From: Xestospongia bergquistia
Taxonomy: Eukaryota; Porifera; Demospongiae; Haplosclerida; Petrosiidae
Assembly: GCA_963965975.1 (NCBI GenBank)
Contig: OZ014411.1
Location: 3,457,001 to 3,521,000 of the forward strand
Direction of reading: 5' to 3'
Length of the DNA stretch: 64,000 bases
Positions 35,549-46,900 of the stretch are shown here, piece by piece. Under the pieces are notes generated by a model. The model did no database searches. It was not told the origin of the DNA and saw nothing but the letters and a program-made list of their open reading frames with translations. Within the stretch, counting starts at the first letter, position 1, and each line of letters begins with the position of its first letter. The translations under genes and the position numbers were made by a program.

Positions 35549-38500
35549 CTAACATATAGTTTCCATAATGCCTTTAAAAGTTTGATTAAAGTAATGACTA
35601 ATAGTAAATGATCGTTTCTTTTGTGGTTTCTTTTTACTCCTACAAACCTTTCTATCTTTTTTGTTGGAAACACGATAGTGATGTGTTAAACCTATATTGA
35701 CAGGAACATAATATGTGCTATCATAACCTGGTAGAACTTTGGTTGGCCAATGTATCCAAGCACCTATAACAGCTTGAGGCTTAAGGACTATTTTATGCCA
35801 ATGAAATAGCTTTCCTTCATTTTTTGGATTAGCACATTGTAGAGTAAATGTAAAAAATCTAGGCCAATTCATATGATGGCATTTTATTGATGATTTTACT
35901 TCAGGAAGACTGACTCCATCTTTAGTGAATAATGTGTTTAGAAAAGTATAAGATGAGGCAGTTGGCCTTAATAAGTGTAAATTATATAACATCTCTGTCA
36001 TACTTTGTTTCTTTTGAGGGACAATAAACTCATCAATGTCTATTAAAGCTACATACTTCACTCTATAGAGATTACGATATATACATTCATTGATTGTTCC
36101 AACTTGACCCCAACATTTAGTATATCCATCTATTAAAGGTGGCTTTAATTTCCAGTCAATAACTTCAACTACATCTCTTTTGATATAGGGTAACATTAGA
36201 GTGTAAAATGAATCTGTAACATTTTGTAGATAAACGGTGATAATCTCAGCCCCTAATGCTAAGTTTAGTTCAACCCAATCAACTAACAATTGTGGATCAC
36301 TCACATCATAAAGAGGTTGATGAAGACATACACCATATGTTAAATTTTTGTCTGAAGTGTCACTTTGTATAGGAATTGTAGCAGTAGTGGTATGACATGA
36401 TGAATTAGTTGATATGCTGGCCATCAGTGGAGTTTCCATTGACAAAACAGTATGTTTATTTCTCAATACATATGCCACCCAATACTCCTTAAATGCTCTT
36501 TTGTCCAAGGTGCCACTCTGAGTCCAATACTCCATTTCAACACATATTGAAGACTTGTCTTTGTATTCGATGTGTGCATAAAGAGTAGGCTTATTAGGCT
36601 GTCTGTCATCATGCATACTGATAAATACAATACCAACATGAGAACTGTTCCTTGTATCAAAGTAGCCCAATCGTCTAATCTAATAAGCAAAATATATATT
36701 ATTATTAACAAGTCAATTAACTAAATGCCTTACCAATAAATATTTAGTAACTGATACCCACAAATCAACTCGATTGGCAGGATGATAAAGGTGTAAGTCC
36801 TATGTAACAACAAATTTACTAAATAGACTATTTTTTATGTGGAAGCTAATTTGATCAAATTGATTAATTTTTTTACCTACTTATCTTCAGATGGCAATTG
36901 TTAAATATTTGATAGTTATCAATATATTGCTATACAAGGAGGGAAAGTAACATAATTTTATTCACGGTTTCCACTGAGTCATTTACTATACCTAACTACA
37001 TATGGAAGGTTCTGATTAGCTCAATACATTAGAGGCATTTATTTATCTCTTGTAATTATATATATATTTGTCATGTTCCAAAACAATGTGTTTTGTTCAA
37101 GTGCTATAAGGTGTTATGTTGAGACAATCTTTCCTTGTATGGATAAACCAGACTGGACAGAAAGCATTGTCAAACCAAATTCCCTCATCTTCATGCATTA
37201 AAAAGCACATGTCTGCATTTAATTATTAAGCAACAAGAGGGAACCTAAAAAGTTAAGTATTTAATATATTTTGACCTGTATTACTGCCTTTATTGAATAG
37301 ATTAAGAAATTATAAGTATTTTGTGGTAACCGAGTGAAGAATTGTAGAACTGGCTATTTGTACAACTAACAACCGACCCAATGACAATAGTAATAATAAT
37401 GATAACTATAACAATTGTAGCAAATAATACAACTCATGACAACTCATGACAACTGACAAAATACTAAAAGCATGCGGTATTTATATCGATACATGACGTC
37501 ATAATACACACAATAATGAATATATAATTATACATGTAGGTTCAATGTTTATCAAGTTACCTAGTATATCACACTCCTCCCTCTTTAGGATGAAATATAC
37601 GGGCCAAAACGCTCAGGTTGTCTTTTCTCTCTATTCGAGCGACGTAACAACGGTGTTGTACGAATATTGTCAGGTGATGATACTGTAACTGTAGGAGGTG
37701 TAAAGTTTTGGGGATGTCTTACAATGGGAGAATCATCAAAATTGTCCTGATCTTTGTTTTCAATTTGTAGTTCTTTGCTGTCAGTACATCTGGAACGAAG
37801 TTGATCAACATGTCTACGGATGACAATACCACTCTTGGTTTCTACATGGTATGACACTGGACCTGTAATTTTGATTACTGTAACAGGAATCCATGCAGAT
37901 GAACCTGAATAAGTTTTTGCATAAAGTTTGTCTCCTACTGAAAAGGTACGAATCTTTTGACGTGGTTGCTGAATTTTTTCTTGTTTCTGTTCAATTTTCT
38001 TTGGTATATCGGGGTGAAAAAGATCAAAAACTGTTCGTAGTCTTCTACCCATCAGCAATTCTGAAGGAGAGAGACCTGTAGTGGATTGAGGGGTAATACG
38101 ATACTGTAGAAGAAAACGGGAAAGTCTTGTTTCAAGTGGTCCATCCAATTTCTTTATGGTAGTTTTGAAGGTCTGTACTGCACGTTCAGCTAGACCATTT
38201 GAGCGGGGGTGGTATGGTGAAGTAAGGGAGTGTCGGATACCATTTTTGTCCATGAATACTTTAAAATCGTGACTGATAAATGCTGGACCATTGTCCGACA
38301 CCAATTGTTGTGGTAAGCCGTGCATTGAAAAAATACGTCTGAGAATGTTAATAGTACTTTCAGCTGAGGTAGAGTTAACTATGTGAACTTCCATCCAGCG
38401 TGAATAGGCATCAATGAGGAGGAAAAAATATTTGCCGAGAAATGGACCAGCATGGTCAACATGAACTCGGGTCCATGGAGTTGATGGGTATTCCCAAGGG

Positions 38501-41500
38501 TGAATAATCGTTTGGGGTGGGGTAGGAAGGTGCGTCTGACAGGTGTTGCAGTGTTTGACTACATTCTCAATGTCTTTATCTAGACCTGGCCACCATACGT
38601 AGGACCGGGCAAGGCCTTTCATTCTGCTGATACCAGGATGGGTATCATGGAGTTGAGAGAGGACATATTTCCTACCTTGAGGAGGAATAATGACACGAGA
38701 ACCTCTGAGAAGGCACCCATCAATAACACTGAGTTCTGTGTAACATTGTGTAAACGGTTGAAGCTCGGGGGAGTGTATAGATGATGACCAACCAGTCAGA
38801 ACAAGTCTACGGACACGCGAAAGTATGGGATCTTGGTCTGTCCATGTTTTGATTTGTGGTGCATGTATGACTGATTCTGCCAAATGGTTTAGTAGTAACT
38901 TAATGTCAGCTGGTACAGGAACAAATTTGGGTGTGTCTGGTAATGGCAACCTGCTTAAAGCATCAGCGTTTGCTAACTGGGTTCCTGGTTTATGTTTGAT
39001 TGTATAGGAATAAGTTGAAAGGGTGATAGCCCATCTTTGTATACGAGGCGAGGTAGGTGTTGGTATCTGGTTTGATTCACCAAGGATGTATTGGAGAGGC
39101 TTGTGATCAGAATATAATGTAAAGTTTCGTCCATACAAATAGTCATGAAATTTCCTTACAGCAAAAATAATTGCCAAGGCTTCCTTCTCCAATTGAGAAT
39201 ATTTCTTTTCTGTTGTGGTTAGAGTACGTGAAGTGAAAGCAATCGGTTTTTCGGTATTATTTTCCATCTGGTGACTTAGTACTGCACCTAACCCATAGGG
39301 AGAGGCATCACAGGATAGGATGAGGGATTTCTTTTCATCGTAATGGACAAGTAAGGATGAAGACTGAAGTAAGGATTTTGCTTGTTGAAAGGCTTTGTCC
39401 TGTGTTTGGGACCAAATCCATTTAGCATCCTTCCGGAGAAGTTGATGCAGCGGGGCTAGTATAGTAGAGACATCTGGTAAGAACTTGTGGTAGTAGTTGA
39501 GTAAACCAAGAAATGATTTAAGTTCTGTGACATTTGTAGGTGTTGGTGCATCTCTGATGGCTTTGACTTTCGATTCTGATGGATGAAGTCCATTTGCATC
39601 AATAATATGGCCTAAATATTCTACTGATGAGACCCTGAACTTGCACTTTGATTTCTTTAAGGTGAGGCCTGCATTTTCCAAACGTTGTAGGACAAGGTGT
39701 AAATTTTGGAGGTGGTCTGCTTCACTTGTACCTGAAATAAGAATATCATCTAAATAAACACAGACATGGGGTAAGTCACTTAGAAGGGTTTCCATGATTC
39801 TTTGGAAAATTGATGGAGCAGAAGAGATGCCAAAAGGTAGTCGTTCATACTGGAATAGTCCTTTTGGTGTATTTATGGTAGTGTATTTCTTGGAGGAGTC
39901 ATCCAGGGGTACTTGAAGGTAGGCATGACTAAGATCTAATTTAGTGAAAATCTTGCCTCCAGAGAGAGCAGTGAAAAGATCATCCACACGAGGAAGTGGG
40001 TATGTATCAGGAATGAGAGCTGGATTTATGGTGACCTTATAATCTCCACATAAGCGAATTGATCCATCTGTTTTCACAATGGGCACTATGGGAGCTGCCC
40101 AGTCAGAGTGTTTGACTGGAGTAATGACTTGTAAGTCCTGTAGGTGCTGTAGTTCCTTGATAACCTTTTCTTTCAGAGAATAGGGAACCGGGCGGGCCTT
40201 AAAAAAACGGGGGCGAGCCTCTGGATTGACTAGGATCTTTGCTGTAATTTCTTTCAACCGGCCAATGCTTGAAATAAAAACCGCTGAATGTTGATCTAAA
40301 ACCTGTTCTAAGGTAGAAAAAGTGTTAAGTAATTTAATGTCTGACCAATTTATCTTGATTTCCTCAAGCCAATTACGGCCTAGCAAAGTTGGACCATCTC
40401 CTGGAACAACTAATAGTGGGAGAGATGCACATTGAGACTGGTAGTTGACTTGGACATTAATAGATCCTAGAGGAAAAATCTTTTCTCCTGTATATGTAGT
40501 GAGTGTAAAATTAGATGGAGTAAGTGGGCCTAAAGTACTTGACAAATTTGAGTAAGTAGTTTCACTAATAAGTGAGAGGGAAGCCCCTGTATCTAATTCC
40601 ATGGGAAGGTCAACTCCCTGCACTTGAACTGTGACCACAATAGGTCTGGTCTTCCCTGGTAGTGTAAACATAGGGTAGTCCTTTGAAGTAGAAGGAGTGG
40701 ATCTGTCTGTTGAGGCCTGGCCTTCTTCCATTAAGCAAGGCTCCAATTGATCTATAGTGTGAGTAGTGTGCTTGTGGGGTGGATCCTTAGAAGATGGTTT
40801 GTAATTTTTCCTTCTTCCATCCTGAGTTGAGGCTAGAGCTCTCTTGCTGCTTCGGCAAACTCTAGCCAAGTGACCTTTCTTTCCACAAGCATGGCATGTC
40901 CTATCTTGAAAATTACATTTATTAGCGTAATGGTTACCCCCACATCTAAAACATTTGATCGTAGCAGCTACTGTGGTGGGGCTCCGACCAGTTTTGTCCA
41001 TCAACCGGTGAACAGCAATCGGTTTGAAGTTTTGTTGATGTTGAGTAATGTCTTGAAAATCCCTAGCTGCGATTTCCATGGTTTGGGCTGTTTCGAAAGC
41101 CTCTTTGTATGTTAAGTTAGGCTCTTGAAGTAATCTTCTTTGGATACGTGTGTCGTTTATTCCACAAACGAGTCTATCTCTAAGCATTAAATCGAATGTG
41201 TCACCAAAATCACAATGTTCTCCGATAGCACGTAATTCAGCGACATAAGTGGCAACGGATTCACCTGATTTTCTTATTCTTGTGTTAAATTTGAAACGTT
41301 GAACTATCGAAGATGGCTTAGGATTGAAATGTTTCTCAAGAAACTCTTTTAGTTCAGTATAGGTCTTTTCTTTCGGAGTGTTAGGTTGTACCAAACTTTT
41401 CAGTAGTTGGAATGTAGGGGGACCGCAAACAGTTAGAAAGATTGCTCTTTTAGTTTCTGCAGAGGTGACATTATTAGCTTCAAAATAGAAATCTAATCTT

Positions 41501-43142
41501 TCGGCATACGAAGTCCATTGTTCCTTGTCTGGGTTAAATGAAGATATTGTACCGTGAGTTGCCATTTCAGCAGAGTAGAAAAATAGAAAATGAAGTTTCC
41601 AAATTACCCTCGTCGCCAATGTGGTAACCGAGTGAAGAATTGTAGAACTGGCTATTTGTACAACTAACAACCGACCCAATGACAATAGTAATAATAATGA
41701 TAACTATAACAATTGTAGCAAATAATACAACTCATGACAACTCATGACAACTGACAAAATACTAAAAGCATGCGGTATTTATATCGATACATGACGTCAT
41801 AATACACACAATAATGAATATATAATTATACATGTAGGTTCAATGTTTATCAAGTTACCTAGTATATCACATATTTAATTTCATCAATTGTATTTCCGCA
41901 AGTAGAAGCTATATCAATATAATGGCTTGAGGTCTTGAAAAGAGGCCTAAGCAATAAGGCCTAACTTTTGCTACAAATTTGCTCTTGTGAAAATACTTTA
42001 GTAACAAATAAAAAGCCAACACCATCATGTGATCTTATTTGTGTTATATCTCAGAAAACGGTTCAAAGTTCCTGCTTTCCTTTTGATTCTTTGTAAAGTA
42101 ATTGAATGTTAAATCATCAACTGACAGCAAATTATGGCACTATATTTCTATACAGGTGATGAATGCAAATGATTAACTAATTTTATTTCAATGACAAAAG
42201 TAAGTATATAAAGCTGTAATTATTTATGACAGCCATGATTTTATATAAATATTTGTGGGTCATGCAAATGACATTGCATAGAACAAATCTGATGACGATC
42301 CATCATTCCTTCTCACCGGTACCTACCAAGAAAGGTGACATGTATGCCAGATTGTTTCTGCCTGTGGGCTATTGCTAGCTGGTTATACTTCCAAAATTTT
42401 CTTGGCACTAGATGTTTTAGCCTGAAGGAATTTTAGATGACCCCTCAAGTTATCACTGTGACATCATATATATAACACCACTGGAAAAGAATTTGCTTGA
42501 AACTAACCTATTTCAAACTACTAGTGTCTGTTTTAAGTGCTATGATTATTAATTGATCAGAAAATTACTAAACAGCTTCTACTTGACTTAGCTTCAGTAT
42601 TTAAGTAGCCCAACTTGAAAAGTGAATCAGTTCACTGTTGCCTCTGATTAAGATAATTAAGGAAACTATATATACTCCACCTTAAATAGAATAAATTTTG
42701 TTCTGTGACCAGCACTTGCTTTCATAATTCCTGAAATGCCAAGAAAGTGCTCCGACGTCTCCAAGTGTGCCAGACAATCTTCTTTACATTAGCAAATGGG
42801 TGTCTGGGAACGGGGCTAAATTCTACTGCGTACTTTCGCCATATATAATATCATGCTACATACGTTTTTCATCGTAGACTGTTACTAGTATATGCACCAA
42901 TTAACTATTACTTTAGTATTTTATAGATTTAAGGTCTTGACATGTGTCACTAGCTAACTTACAGCTTTTATGCTTGACTTTATAAGTGATGGTACATTCC
43001 TAATCCCCAGAGTTCCTATAGACGATGTCACACAGATAAGTATTATCACAACAGCGAAAGTGAGGATAATCATGAGAGAATAACTTATTTTCAGGATGTC
43101 ATTTCCAGGTAAAACTCTCGGGAGTTTCTTAAAAACAGGCAT
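35549..43142 (-). CDS. GT92-family (DUF23) glycosyltransferase, type II membrane protein
   Basis: Two coding exons: 43142-42963 (60 codons, donor GTAAGT) and 36679-35549 (376 codons plus stop, acceptor TTATTAG), joined in phase 0, for about 436 residues. Exon 1 has a short basic N-terminus and one hydrophobic segment (SYSLMIILTFAVVIILICV), a signal anchor as expected for a Golgi enzyme. Exon 2 shows the GT92 pattern: HQPLYDV..LLVDWVELNLALGAE, a W-G-Q-V region, and the DxD-like ALIDIDEFIVP (about 36030) expected to hold metal and nucleotide sugar. The tail is basic. GT92 members add galactose to glycans (e.g. GALT-1 in nematodes); the substrate here is unknown. A Ty3-type element sits in the intron without touching the splice sites. 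Confidence 0.85.
37322..37573 (-). repeat. 3' LTR
   Basis: Begins TGTGATATAC and ends GGTTACCACA on the minus strand. By eye it is identical to the 5' LTR. Confidence 0.95.
37574..37586 (-). promoter_or_regulatory. Polypurine tract
   Basis: AAAGAGGGAGGAG lies directly next to the 3' LTR and overlaps the gag-pol stop codon. Confidence 0.85.
37585..41565 (-). CDS. Gag-Pol polyprotein of the Ty3-type element
   Basis: About 1326 residues from the first Met after the LTR (MATHGTISSF). The frame is open further upstream into the LTR, but a start there would precede the primer site. Domains in order, by residue: Gag with two zinc knuckles (CFRCGG..C and CHACGKKGH..C, about 200-240), aspartic protease (LDTGASLSLIS, about 322), reverse transcriptase with YLDD (about 605), RNase H (about 750-830), integrase HHCC zinc domain (about 975-1010) and DDE core (VDHAG, SDNGPAF, NGLAERA, about 1035-1125). 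No chromodomain or envelope gene is visible. Gag and Pol share one frame with no stop, so no frameshift is needed. The element looks structurally intact. Confidence 0.95.
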   Translation of the reverse strand: MATHGTISSFNPDKEQWTSYAERLDFYFEANNVTSAETKRAIFLTVCGPPTFQLLKSLVQPNTPKEKTYTELKEFLEKHFNPKPSSIVQRFKFNTRIRKSGESVATYVAELRAIGEHCDFGDTFDLMLRDRLVCGINDTRIQRRLLQEPNLTYKEAFETAQTMEIAARDFQDITQHQQNFKPIAVHRLMDKTGRSPTTVAATIKCFRCGGNHYANKCNFQDRTCHACGKKGHLARVCRSSKRALASTQDGRRKNYKPSSKDPPHKHTTHTIDQLEPCLMEEGQASTDRSTPSTSKDYPMFTLPGKTRPIVVTVQVQGVDLPMELDTGASLSLISETTYSNLSSTLGPLTPSNFTLTTYTGEKIFPLGSINVQVNYQSQCASLPLLVVPGDGPTLLGRNWLEEIKINWSDIKLLNTFSTLEQVLDQHSAVFISSIGRLKEITAKILVNPEARPRFFKARPVPYSLKEKVIKELQHLQDLQVITPVKHSDWAAPIVPIVKTDGSIRLCGDYKVTINPALIPDTYPLPRVDDLFTALSGGKIFTKLDLSHAYLQVPLDDSSKKYTTINTPKGLFQYERLPFGISSAPSIFQRIMETLLSDLPHVCVYLDDILISGTSEADHLQNLHLVLQRLENAGLTLKKSKCKFRVSSVEYLGHIIDANGLHPSESKVKAIRDAPTPTNVTELKSFLGLLNYYHKFLPDVSTILAPLHQLLRKDAKWIWSQTQDKAFQQAKSLLQSSSLLVHYDEKKSLILSCDASPYGLGAVLSHQMENNTEKPIAFTSRTLTTTEKKYSQLEKEALAIIFAVRKFHDYLYGRNFTLYSDHKPLQYILGESNQIPTPTSPRIQRWAITLSTYSYTIKHKPGTQLANADALSRLPLPDTPKFVPVPADIKLLLNHLAESVIHAPQIKTWTDQDPILSRVRRLVLTGWSSSIHSPELQPFTQCYTELSVIDGCLLRGSRVIIPPQGRKYVLSQLHDTHPGISRMKGLARSYVWWPGLDKDIENVVKHCNTCQTHLPTPPQTIIHPWEYPSTPWTRVHVDHAGPFLGKYFFLLIDAYSRWMEVHIVNSTSAESTINILRRIFSMHGLPQQLVSDNGPAFISHDFKVFMDKNGIRHSLTSPYHPRSNGLAERAVQTFKTTIKKLDGPLETRLSRFLLQYRITPQSTTGLSPSELLMGRRLRTVFDLFHPDIPKKIEQKQEKIQQPRQKIRTFSVGDKLYAKTYSGSSAWIPVTVIKITGPVSYHVETKSGIVIRRHVDQLRSRCTDSKELQIENKDQDNFDDSPIVRHPQNFTPPTVTVSSPDNIRTTPLLRRSNREKRQPERFGPYISS
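41599..41618 (-). promoter_or_regulatory. Primer-binding site, likely tRNA-Ser
   Basis: TGGCGACGAGGGTAATTTGG follows the 5' LTR after one base. TGGCGACGAGG is complementary to the CCA-tailed 3' end of metazoan tRNA-Ser(GCT). Confidence 0.7.
41620..41871 (-). repeat. 5' LTR
   Basis: Contains a CRE palindrome TGACGTCA (41792-41799) followed by TATAAATA (41783-41776), a plausible core promoter for the element; the same pair occurs at 37494-37501 and 37485-37478. Confidence 0.95.
41872..42962. other. Intron 1 of the GT92 gene (5' part)
   Basis: Ordinary AT-rich intron sequence; no further exon or element recognised here or at 36680-37316. Confidence 0.6.
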
Positions 43143-43988
43143 AATTATAGAATGATCAGTACACTTGTACTTGGTACTAGGTGATAAAAGTATGCGGAGT
43201 CACGCCCAGTCGTAATAATAAGAAAGAGGAAATACGGCCCGGGGATATTCCCTGATTATTTCCTCATGATCAAGATATACTGTTATTTAATAAAATAACA
43301 AGCAAATGTCTCCAAATGTCACTAAATAAACATGTATTACATCCTTCAAACAGCTATACAAACATATTTAGGAATTTTAATCTCTTCTATCTTCTATGTA
43401 CTCTAACAGTATTACAATCCTTTTAATCCTACCTTGTATGGTATTACTGAGGGAAATAGCAATGGGATGCTCACACTGACAGCTTAGACTACCCAAACAC
43501 TCCTCACACCACTTTCTAATCAATTAGAAATTAGTCTATATCAGCTAAAAGTAATAAGTTCTGTAGTCAACTGATGATGTTTTTATAGGTGGCACAGATT
43601 ACATGTCTTTTGATGAAGTCTGATTCGTTGTTCTTTAAACTGGAGCTAATGGTTCTCATATGTAGTTACTATCACAATCAAATACAATAATGCCCTTTGT
43701 ATCTGGAGAAACCCTGACAATTGCCCAAGATATAACAACAGTTCAAATATCTGATGTAAAGGGATTTAGGGAATTTAGGACTATCAAAGGCAGCATTTGA
43801 CAAAAACGCAGCATGCCATATGCAAAATATGAAGGTAACGATATATTTAATCTATATTAATGAGAACTTATTAAACACATTGTTTGATAAATTAATATTA
43901 TAAATATAATTATATTAATTAATAATTAATATTATAAATATGTATATATAACTCTCTAGATGCAAAGAAGTCATAATCTTAACAACTT

Positions 43989-46900
43989 TTAAAATGTTTC
44001 CCTAAAGTTTGGCAACAGTCCCATTTGTCGAGATCTTCTAATAGTCTTTGCTAATCGACGTTGCATTTTTGGACATATCCCTAAACAAGAGAATAATTAA
44101 ATAACATATAATGTGGAATGAACTTACAACAACAATTAATTTTACTTAGGGAGAATCATATGTACATTAATGGCATAAGTGCATATGCAACACAAAATAG
44201 CCTATGGTGTTGAGGTGGTTCATTCAAGTTGAGATTTTATATAGTATTATTTTATTATTTTATATCATTTTATATTTCATTGTATAACATGCTTAGCAAC
44301 ATCTAACTCAAAGTCATATCTGAAGTGTTTGGGATACTATGGTCAAGTTATCGAAATAAATATAGCTAGAACTGGGCATGTATACTCAAAAAGTACCCAC
44401 TCACAAAATCACTTTGCTCTTATAGTTTGCACTCAGGAATTGTATTATTGCATTCCTTCAAATAGTTACCCACTTCAAACTAAAGTCCATTTGCGATCAC
44501 TTGGCACTTCATTTTTTTGCTATAACTTCCTTATTACCCGTCAAATTTCAAAATTTTAAGTACCGTTTTGATCCCTTTTAATTTGTGTATCTATTGATAA
44601 TTTCAAAAATCACCTGTGATGTATGTATACTTTGAAGTTAGCTGTATTGTCCATAAATGAAGTATAAGCATACCACTGACCACTGGATTCTGGAGTTTTT
44701 CACACATATATTGGGTGTGGTCAATGATCAAAATGGCGCTAGGATTGAAGTTTTATCGCAGACACAAGACAAGATTTTACCGTAAATAGCTAGTTTTGAA
44801 GGCTAATTCATACGTTATATGATAGCTATAATATTATTCAAATGTTAAATATAAATACAGTCAGTCAGTTAAAGGAAGAACATTTTGTAGGAAAATTAGG
44901 TCAAAGCTGCTAAGGAAGTCACTGTCTAATTCTTGTCTGGAGTCAGTACAAATGTCACTTGTTCTTGCACTTGCTGTAGATTGTTCACATGAAGCTCTGT
45001 CAATAAGTTGTCTGTCTCCGTCATCAACCAACTCATTGTCATCATCACTCTCTTCTTCACCAATAGTAATAACTATTTAGTCCAAGGTGTCTTCCACAAT
45101 TCCATCTTTTTCAATGTAATTCTTCTCTACATCCTCAACATGTCTACAGAAGCTTTTCTACATATCTACTGTTGTGTGTTTAAATCCTTCTGGTACTAAC
45201 TGTTGAACATGTCTCAGGTTGTAGTGTGTGTTTTGCTACGTAACCTTTTACTTTTGCCTATGCCAACTCAATTGGATTGAGTTCACAATGCCCAACAGTA
45301 AGTCGAAAAATGTTATGTCCATACTCATTTGCAAGTTCATCAGTCTGATATATAGGTTTTGGTCTGTGTTGTTTCACCTTATCTAGTAATGTCTTTTTAA
45401 TATCTGTAGGTTTGTAAGTGATGTTATGTTCATCCAGCCATTCTTGAATCTCACTTTTTTTGTTTTGTGTTGTCGGAGGTTTGTCTTGCAGTTTGTTGTG
45501 ATAACTTGCATTGTCTAAAATTATGACTGATGGTTCATCAAGTGTTGGTAGTAGTTTTTCTGTCATCCATTCAAGAAAGTGTTCACTGTTCATTTCGTCA
45601 TGATAGTTAGCTGAATTTGTCTTGGATTTAAACACCAGGTCTGCTTCTTCCACCCATCCATTGACTCCTCCTGCATGTAATACAATTAATCTTTCACCTT
45701 TACCACTTGGAACCTTCCATCCACCTTTCCCATCACTGTCAATCCATACATAATCATTATTTTGATGTGCATTGACCCATGTTCTGTCTGTGTAAACAAG
45801 GTTTACATTCTGTTGTCTTAGGTATGTGTCTCTTTGTATATTTTGTTGTTTGTATAAAAATTGTTTATTGTCTTTCTTTTTATATGAATATCCCATCTCT
45901 TTTAGAACTCTCCATAAACAAAATCTGCCACCTGGGAAACCAAACTCTTCCTTAATTTTTTCCAAAACACTACAGAGAGTAGGATATTCATTTCTACAGT
46001 AAACGTTATGAGTGGTTCTACGAATTATTTCTCTGTCAAACGAATCAGAGTTGATTCTTATTCCTGAAACACCATATCTTTTAACTGGCATCAGAAAATG
46101 ACTTACGTACTCCTGATGAATTCAATTGATGGTTCTTAATGACAGACCAGTAGCTTCTGCTGTCCTTTTGACAACTGACAGTCTTTTCATAAAAGATCCC
46201 TTCAACTTCTTCTCAAAAAATGTTGGTTGGTTTCTGCTCATAGTGATCGTCGAACATGAAGTTCCACATGCATTCACAAGGTTCGCAGTTAATTTGTACA
46301 TTTTTAAAACCAAAAATATTTTCATTAGTGGTTTATTACTTATAATTTTTATTGTGTAACTGCTTCCATTTGCAGGTGAACGCGAATGGACTTTAATGTT
46401 GATCACTTTAACTACTACATTATGTTAATATGTTTACCTGTTTTTCTTCTATTCATCAAATATCCTTCTGGAGTTAAAAATTGTCGTAAAACAAGAACAT
46501 CCTACATGTATACAAAGAGACATCATAACAATACTATATGTTCAGACTACACTGTATTTGTTTAATAATAGAAATTGAAATAAGTCAACAGATATAAACA
46601 AAATAAAAAAGGCAGTACATAATAAAATGAATTTAGGGATTTTCAATTAGCATGACAATTAGTATCATGAGTCAATATCCTTTAATTGTAAGTAATTATA
46701 GACTGTTTTATTAAAAGCAGAGAAAGGAATTGTTTGGTGATGTTTATATGTATACCAATTGAACAATGTAAGTGGACACACACACATACACATGAGAGAT
46801 AAAGACTTACTTCATATCCAAACTTCTCTAATCCATTACGGCACAAAGGACAGCCTCTTCCTTCCTAACAAATAGGAAATAATTTATGTATCAAGTAGCA

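Larger units (their letters stand above)
37322..41871 (-). mobile_element. Full-length Ty3-type LTR retrotransposon
   Basis: Two 252-bp LTRs, with 5-bp target duplications TATTT at 37317-37321 and 41872-41876. It has a primer-binding site, a polypurine tract and one uninterrupted gag-pol frame. It lies in intron 1 of the GT92 gene in the same orientation. Confidence 0.96.

Noticed and set aside
41566-41685. Upstream extension of gag into the 5' LTR
   Set aside because: A start there would lie in the LTR before the primer-binding site; the first Met after the primer site is the sensible start.
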